Shown here piece by piece: positions 57,672 through 64,000 of a stretch of DNA of 64,000 nt. A program made the translations under genes and the position numbers. Under the pieces are notes generated by a model. It was not told the DNA's origin and did not search any database. It saw only the letters and a program-made list of their open reading frames with translations. Location: contig NC_092579.1 in the NCBI RefSeq assembly GCF_037975245.1, positions 19,676,678 to 19,740,677 on the forward strand, given 5' to 3'. Origin of the DNA: Apostichopus japonicus (taxonomy: Eukaryota > Echinodermata > Holothuroidea > Aspidochirotida > Stichopodidae). Numbering within the stretch: position 1 is the stretch's first letter; each line of letters opens with the position of its first letter.

Positions 57672-59008
57672 CAGTGGCGTAGCTACGGGGGGCCTGAAAT
57701 TGCAGACATGAGATCCATATTTTCAGGCTAGGTACATGCTGCTTAGAATACTCGGGAAGTGCCGTTTCCGGCCATCTGGGGGGTTTGTAAAGCCAAAAAT
57801 TTTCTTGTACGCTCCGCGCCAACCGATGATGGTGCTCCGCTTAGATAGTCTTACGTTCAGGCGCGGCTGGACCAGTCAGACCCCCCCCCCCCCCCTGTCA
57901 CAAATCCTGCATCCGCCCCTGATATGTCATTGAATATTCCACAAAACAACTTTTTATGTCCACGAAACTGTCGAAACATGATTTTCACTACTGGTAGAGA
58001 TATAAAATATTGGGAATTCTGAATTTCCTGCAAACTCGGGCTGTGCCTGTTCAATACTCACTACTGTATCGCCTTAAAAAATGATGAGTGGAAATAGTTT
58101 CTCCAGGACCGTATCGTATCGTGGGTATCGAGTGCGTCTGATATACGAACGCACGTAGTACGTACGTACGTACGTCTATGATGATATGCACTGTACTGTA
58201 CTGATAAAAACAGGTGAATTTCACTCCATGGGAGTGATCACTGAGCACATTCCGGTATAAGAGTGAATTTCCACTCCATTGGAGTAAATCTTAACTCCTA
58301 ATAGAGTTATATTCACTCATATTAGGAGTGAGGGTTAACTCCAATAGAGTTAAATTTTACTCTTAATTTGAAGTGCGCCGAGTGATCACTCCAATGGAAT
58401 GAAATCCACTCATTTGTTTTTAGAGTGTTGCTAGATATATGAAGAAGAAATTTACATACCAATACATGTTATCGGTCATCGATTGGCACAAAAAGCCAGA
58501 TTCTGATGACAGCTGCCTCAAGAAACCCAATAAATGGCCTAATAAGTACCGAGCCATCAATGTGGACCATTACCGAAACATCGATGCGTGTTAGTCTTCC
58601 ACCCCCTTCCTCTAATGCTATTTAAGTCCACATGTGGGCATATCCTGCAAATCTACCGGTAGCCCACAGGGGTTTGAGTTGGGAGAAAGGCCTTGACAGC
58701 TTGAAACGACAAATGATGCCAACTTCCCTCAAGTTAAAAGTCTGGCTGAGTTGGCAAGGCCAGTCAGCATGAAAGAGAAAAAACTTTTTTTGCATTTCTG
58801 TCATCAAAGTTGCACATCTTTTTGGTTGCTATTTTGCCTCACAGGTGCCATCTCCTGCGATCTGGGGGGTGCTGAAATCTCAAATTTTCTCTGTACGCTC
58901 CGCGCCAACCAAGGTGGCGCTCCGCTTAGATAGTAAACTCCTCCCCCCACAAGAAAGAACAGCCCCCCATGGCCCCCCCCCACTCAAAAAATCCTAGCTA
59001 CGCCACTG
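57672..59008. mobile_element. Nested hAT-like element, 1.34 kb
   Basis: The start CAGTGGCGTAGCTACG and end CCTAGCTACGCCACTG pair as inverted repeats. The flanks are TGCGTGAT (57664-57671) and TGCGTGTA (59009-59016), 6 of 8 matching. The hairpin module occurs near both ends (57818-57845 and 58905-58925), in the same orientation, so two related ends have been combined. Confidence 0.7.
58199..58433. repeat. Foldback element of ACTCC/GGAGT palindromes
   Basis: The outer arms ACTGATAAAAACAG...TTTCACTCCATGGGAGTGATC and GATCACTCCAATGGAATGAA...TTTTTAGAGTG are about 50-bp imperfect inverted repeats. Between them are further short palindromes: ACTCCATTGGAGT, TTAACTCCTAATAGAGTTA and TAACTCCAATAGAGTTA. 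It is a MITE-like foldback lying inside the nested hAT-like element. Confidence 0.82.
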
Positions 59009-59448
59009 TGCGTGTAATTTTTTGTAAAATAAATTTGCAAAAAGAGTACACCATCATTCTGATAAAGTGAAGGTGAGAGGGGCACTCTGACTGCATCAAT
59101 AGTCTCCATCTGGAAGGGGGCATCCAAGATGAAATGGCCTGGAATAGCCTGGTAAAAAGTAGTTTGCATCACCACCTACTCCCCAAAGACGTAAATCCCA
59201 GCTCATTGCTCGAAATTGCAAATATATGCCCGGCAAACCATGAATACATGATTGATTGGAAATAAATTTTACTCCAAACTTTCACGAAAAGTAGCACCAG
59301 ATTGCACCGAGGACCTCCATATTTTGTGAAATTTTCCCAAAGGGGAGGGGGGCACCCACTCCCCTTAGACCCCTCCCCCAGGACGACGATTAGGCATTTC
59401 CCATCTGGGCCCCCCCTTCGGCGAAATCCTGGATCCGCCACTGAAATA

Positions 59449-62400
59449 GACGCTTAGCTGAGCTTATGCAGTGCTGCTGCTCTTGTTGAGTTGTACAATG
59501 TTCAAGAAGCTATTGTAAATGATGAATCTAAAATACAACACTGTTAACATTCAACATTGATACTATGAAAGAAAAACAATGCCAAAAAAAGCAAATGTCT
59601 AAATATTATAGAGGCACTATGGAATCACAATTTTTGGCGATTTTTAAAACGAGTTTACTCCCAAAAGGAGCAAGACGTTTACTTCCATGTTTTTTATCTT
59701 TTATTTTTTTTGGGGGGGGGGGGTTGGGGTTGTTCTCCACAAAGACAATTATCTTTTAAGCTGAAAATGCTTCTTAGGCCTGTGTCCTCTTTATTTTAAC
59801 AAACCACCGGCGAAACTTGGGTTATACATTTTGATGAAATTGCAATACATTTTCCCCGTAAAAACAGATGTCGACAGAATGAAATAAAGATTGACGCCAT
59901 CTATTAAGATAATTTGGCTCTGAAAATTGGTGACCGTCTTAGGTGGCGCTATAGACGACAAAACTCGCTCCCGTAAACAATTTCGGTAACTATAAAATAA
60001 AAGCATCGTGGCATCTATAGAACATGGTATCACAAAGAAACGGATGAATTTATGCCTTTCAGAGGATATCAGAAGGCCGAGCTGTCCAACTAGGTATGCT
60101 GGAGTTAAAGTAAATCAGACCGTTCTGAATGTTTGGGCATTTTGGTAGTACCAGAGAGCCCAGAGCAATAGGAGAGTACAGGGGACACTCTAGCCTCCTA
60201 ATCAAATCCATTATTTACCATGCTAATACTAAAGTTGTTTTTTTGCTTATCCGTGTATTCAGAAATGAGGTAAATCTCGAAGCCATAACTTAACATTGGG
60301 AGGGGAATGGAGAGGGGGACGCAATAACTTAACATTGGGGAGGGGAAGGGTGGGGGTTGATACCTCTTATTGTTTATTGCTAGCTGTATGTCACTAGCGG
60401 AGAAGTGTAATGACCGTTAATTCGTTGACACTTTACAGTGCTTTTTTTCTCACAAAAAATCTTATGCCAAGCAATGTCGTGCTCATGATTTCAAAGGTAG
60501 GGCCATGGAAGGGCCAGGGTGAATGAAAGGATGCTATAAATGGAGGGAGCATTCGGCATTATTCATTGACACAACTGGTTTCCAGTTTGCAATGATGGTT
60601 TGCACACCAATTTCGATATTTTGGGATTGAGCTTATAGGAGTTACACTTTTCAAACTCTGTTATTTCAAACTTGGTAAAAATAATACAGAATCATGCCGA
60701 ATTAATCATTTTTATATTCAAATGTCACGCGATGGTATCACTGGGAATTAGAGGCGTCGCGAAGTAGGTCGGACTATATAATTATGGGGAATCAACCACG
60801 GATTACAATAAGTATAGAGAGAGATTCTTGAATATTCCAGTTATACGATTGCAGTTCTGTAGCAATGTGAAAGTGTACAATAAAAATTGGTTTTAACAGA
60901 TACTTGCTGATATTCAGTAAGTTATAGTTAAGCCTGACTGATGCCAGCTTTTTCTTGGGGTGGGTGGGGGGGGGGGTAGGAATTTAAGTACCACAGTAGC
61001 TTAATGTTTTGGATATTTTTTCCTAAGGTTTGCATCTGACGGAAGGTAATTGGAGAACGGGGGTGGGGGGGGGGGGAGGGTTTGCTGTTGGTGAGATGGT
61101 CAGCTCAGATTCATAACTTTTCGTTTCTTTCACGTATGTGAACATAGGTGTACTTATGTTCTTAAAGACTTTAGGCAGCATTTATAACTGATGTAGTTCA
61201 AGTAAAGAATTAACAAGATGTTTTACTCTAAGTTGGGGGAGGGGGAAGGGAAGGGGGTGATTAATTCAAAGACAACAACCACCCTTGCCTACTTGTTTCC
61301 GTTCTAAGAAATGTGACATCAAAAAGAAGGATGAATTTCTGACGTTCTACTTTCCACTTCCACGTCAGTTTATTGTTAATAAGCATATATAATGGATCAA
61401 ATGCGGCAATCCATTGCCAACTGAATTATTCATGAGCTGTAATTATGTCACATGAATATTCATGAACAGTAATATTGCCAAAGTGACTTACTATTATTTA
61501 CGAGACCAAAGAAATCGCCATATTCGCGTAGAAGATAAAAGTACTAAACAGCTAATTTTGTAATATTCATGTAATTAGTTCCTCCGTAACTTGTTAACAA
61601 AAGACCACCAAGGCGAAGAAAATAAAAAAACAAATTAGTTCCAATGGCTGATACCGCTTAGGGAGTAAAAACGACAAGAAACCTCAAACTAACAACTTAT
61701 TCGTGTAGATGTTAGAGAAGACAAAAATTTAGGATAAAAAAAGGTAAAACTTTTGTAAACCTTTCACCAGTCAAATAAATCGTTGAAATGTTGGTCTTAA
61801 AATTCTATCAATGCTCAACGAAAATATTTCCACCCTTTCTTTTAATTCGACAGTAAACAAAGCCCATTTTTTCGGGACAAAAACGAACTTTCATATGTAC
61901 GGATAAAAAGAAAGCGCTCAGTGAAAAAAAAAAAAAATCAAAAACATATAATTTCAATACAGGAAGCATAGAATAAACGTAATCACGCAGGATCGTACAA
62001 AAATGATTATTTAAAGAAAGAAACGAGAAAAAAAAATACTATTTTACATTTTTACTCCCAGGGAATACTTCCCTCCAAAGAGGGCGCCCTGCCATCGAAT
62101 CTTTCTTTCTCTATTCGTTACATCAGCTTCTCGTTATTAATCCCCTTTTCACACTTCGTGACAAGCAACTTAATCCGTGTCGTTTGCCACTTGATCCGAT
62201 AAAGGGATGGAATGTAGTGATTACACCAATTGATCCTGATTTACCAATCAATGATCAATTTTCTTTCTTTCTTTCTTTTTTTCTCAAAAAAAGTCACCCA
62301 AGCAACTTGGCAGAGGCACGAAAGTTCAAACGATATTTCCCCGAAGTTCTGCCACTCGCACCATGCCAACTAACTTACAGCTTAATTGTTGACACGTGAT

Positions 62401-62836
62401 CATTAAAGATGATATGAGAAAACCTAATGTTCCATTAAGAAAAGAACAGAAAGTACGCAAATCATAGTCGAATGACTGAGCAGTTTTCAAAGATCATCAT
62501 GCAGACACATTTTTGAAGACATTACCCAAGATTGAGCCCGGACATGGAAGGCATCGTTACTTCAGTTCAAACAGTCAATGAACCTCATTAAGATAGAACA
62601 AGCTATACACTGTATATATATATATATGTACTACATAGTTTTAAATCCTCGGGTGTCACATTTGATCTTATGTTACGAGGGAACGGCCTTTTTGGGGGGA
62701 TATAAGTGACGCTATTACTCATTGGTATGTCATCGAATTGTGAAATTATGCTATGATGGTTCTTTCTTTTATTACAAGTATATAGTTTCATGATAATACA
62801 TCGGGCGATATATGCATTCTTCTGCCATTATTTCAG
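59449..62836. other. Intergenic, no gene recognised
   Basis: G-rich patches (59711-59722, 60295-60360 with a 33-bp x2 repeat containing AACTTAACATTGGG, 60957-60979, 61058-61080, 61237-61258) and AT-rich sequence. No exon could be supported. Confidence 0.5.
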
Positions 62837-62929
62837 TATCTGTTTAAAGTGTTTTCATTACGGGGAGGAGAAGGAGGTTGTGGACGATAACGGCACTGCC
62901 TGGTTAGTTCGGTGGTACAATAATATAAG
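62837..62929 (+). CDS. Candidate internal exon, unrecognised protein
   Basis: The 93-bp exon sits between a good acceptor (TTCTGCCATTATTTCAG) and a donor (AAG/GTATAC). One base, 30 codons and two bases give ICLKCFHYGEEKEVVDDNGT then AWLVRWYNNI, symmetric in phase. The composition (CxxC, acidic turn, WLVRWY) looks genuine, but I do not recognise the family and no neighbour exon was found; the rest of the gene may lie beyond the window. Confidence 0.45.
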
Positions 62930-63524
62930 GTATACGTGCCGTGAGAATAAACCCCAAGCATCGAGATTAACATTTTCGGAATCAATGGCCTCTTATAGGC
63001 TTCCACCATTATTATTGCACGTCGCTTAGTTTGACTTGTACCGTTAGTTCATAGACTTTGGGAAAATATTGTTCGAATCTATATGGCAATAACAAATAAC
63101 AACCATTTACTGTTAGTTAAAACACCAATACTTCCTTTTATATCTTTCCCAACCGATATGTAACAGTTTAGACTGACGACAATGTCGTTGGTGAAATTAT
63201 GTTGCTCCTTTTTGTGAACGGCATTCAGCCGCGATCACACGTTTCCTTGGAAGACAAAGTGACTCAAATCATGTAAATCTTTCCCCTTTAGAGGCTGTTG
63301 AAGCTAAACAATAAAGGTTTCCATTTTATTCAACGTGCATTACACGCACCGCTTGTCATAGATACTAGCAATCACACCAAGTAAACCGCAAAAGAGAAAT
63401 ACGTGATGTTGTAGAACGGTTGGAATGACGTCACCACAATCACGGTTTTACATGACTTAGGCCACAACACCTGCATATACAAATCCCATGAATTAATGTA
63501 GGAGCAGTGCCGTTGCACGTACAC

Positions 63525-63627
63525 CAGTGCATGGTTCTGAGTTTATCATGCACACCTTCTTTAAGCTTCATCAAAACGTCTTCTTGAGCAACTAAACTTT
63601 CTCCATCTTTGAATACTTCCAATGAAT
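63525..63627 (-). CDS. Candidate internal exon, unrecognised helical protein
   Basis: On the minus strand, TTTCTAATATTAGGCATTACAG precedes a frame reading SLEVFKDGESLVAQEDVLMK then LKEGVHDKLRTMH, followed by a donor (GTGTACGT, or GTACGT two bases on). The sequence is amphipathic and protein-like. An apparent donor 60 bp upstream (GAG/GTAAGCTTA) is out of phase with this frame. Product unknown. Confidence 0.45.
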
Positions 63628-64000
63628 CTGTAATGCCTAATATTAGAAATGAAACGAAGTTTGTGGGTCAAATCATATGTAAGCTTACCTCAATATTGCA
63701 GAAACACAACGGTTTGAAAAACACACAAATTTTCACAGCATAATTTTAGGGGCAAACATTTAAAAGACGGCCACGTTTTTGATGAGAAATTGACTAACTA
63801 CAAAAATATGCAGACTATACAGCAGCTTAGGTTCACTTTCAATGTGATAACTATAACTAACATACGTCTTTATAAACTATTGCTGTTATTCAGGCACAAT
63901 GATGTCATTCCCTGTTTGTTCCGTTCTTGTCTGTCGACATTTCGTTATCAGGTTGTACTTTATACAGATAAGAGTTTCTAGAGGATAATAGCTTCCATGA

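Larger units (their letters stand above)
57553..59443. mobile_element. hAT-like composite element, 1.9 kb, 5-bp target duplication
   Basis: The ends CAGGGGCGGATCCAGG and CCTGGATCCGCCACTG are inverted repeats with one mismatch. The flanks are AAATA on both sides (57548-57552 and 59444-59448), matching the 5-bp type seen at 33508-35421. It contains a poly-T run (57613-57640) and a nested element at 57672-59008. Confidence 0.78.

Overview
This is a eukaryotic (animal) nuclear window: AT-rich, intron-bearing, gene-poor and packed with short DNA transposons, SINEs and simple repeats. The gene families and the lack of vertebrate-type repeats suggest a marine invertebrate. An echinoderm, possibly a sea cucumber, is my inference and not proven by the sequence. 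Most long open frames are repeat or chance frames. Genes were called from open frames combined with splice sites and matching exon phases.

Genes supported, left to right. (1) Plus strand, 1763-4162: the last three exons of a four-TM protein of the PMP22/claudin/calcium-channel-gamma (CACNG) superfamily; exon sizes and intron positions fit the CACNG plan, and the first exon is not found. (2) Minus strand, 23456-16896: three phase-compatible exons forming the C-terminal ~145 residues of an unrecognised Ser/Pro-rich, probably nuclear protein. (3) Minus strand, 42080-40614: a complete 488-residue LRR transmembrane receptor with tyrosine motifs in its tail. (4) Minus strand, 51797-50790: a tandem paralogue of (3), nearly identical in the ectodomain but diverged in stalk and membrane segment and stopped just after the membrane by a frame change. 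(5) Weaker single-exon candidates near 44.3, 56.0, 62.9 and 63.5 kb.

Repeats. The main theme is a family of non-autonomous hAT-like transposons with ends close to CAGTGGCGTAGCCAGG. Ten copies have paired ends, most of them with recognisable 8-bp or 5-bp target duplications. Several are nested, and several carry a subterminal hairpin module (GCGCCAACC...GGTGGCGC). Two nearly full-length copies of one ~2 kb family lie in opposite orientation (9.3-11.5 and 33.5-35.4 kb). There are also two tRNA-derived SINE copies, two weaker tRNA-like fragments, a LINE-like 3' tail, a 30-bp minisatellite of ~29 units, a degenerate ~60-bp tandem array right after the stop codon of gene (2), a 180-bp near-perfect palindrome close to a splice acceptor of gene (2), and several long TA arrays.

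No operon-like logic applies. The most interesting biology is the receptor pair (3)/(4): near-identity is confined to the ligand-binding exon region and ends abruptly at an intron boundary on one side and in the stalk on the other. That pattern suggests partial gene conversion or selection on the ectodomain, combined with loss of the signalling tail in one copy.
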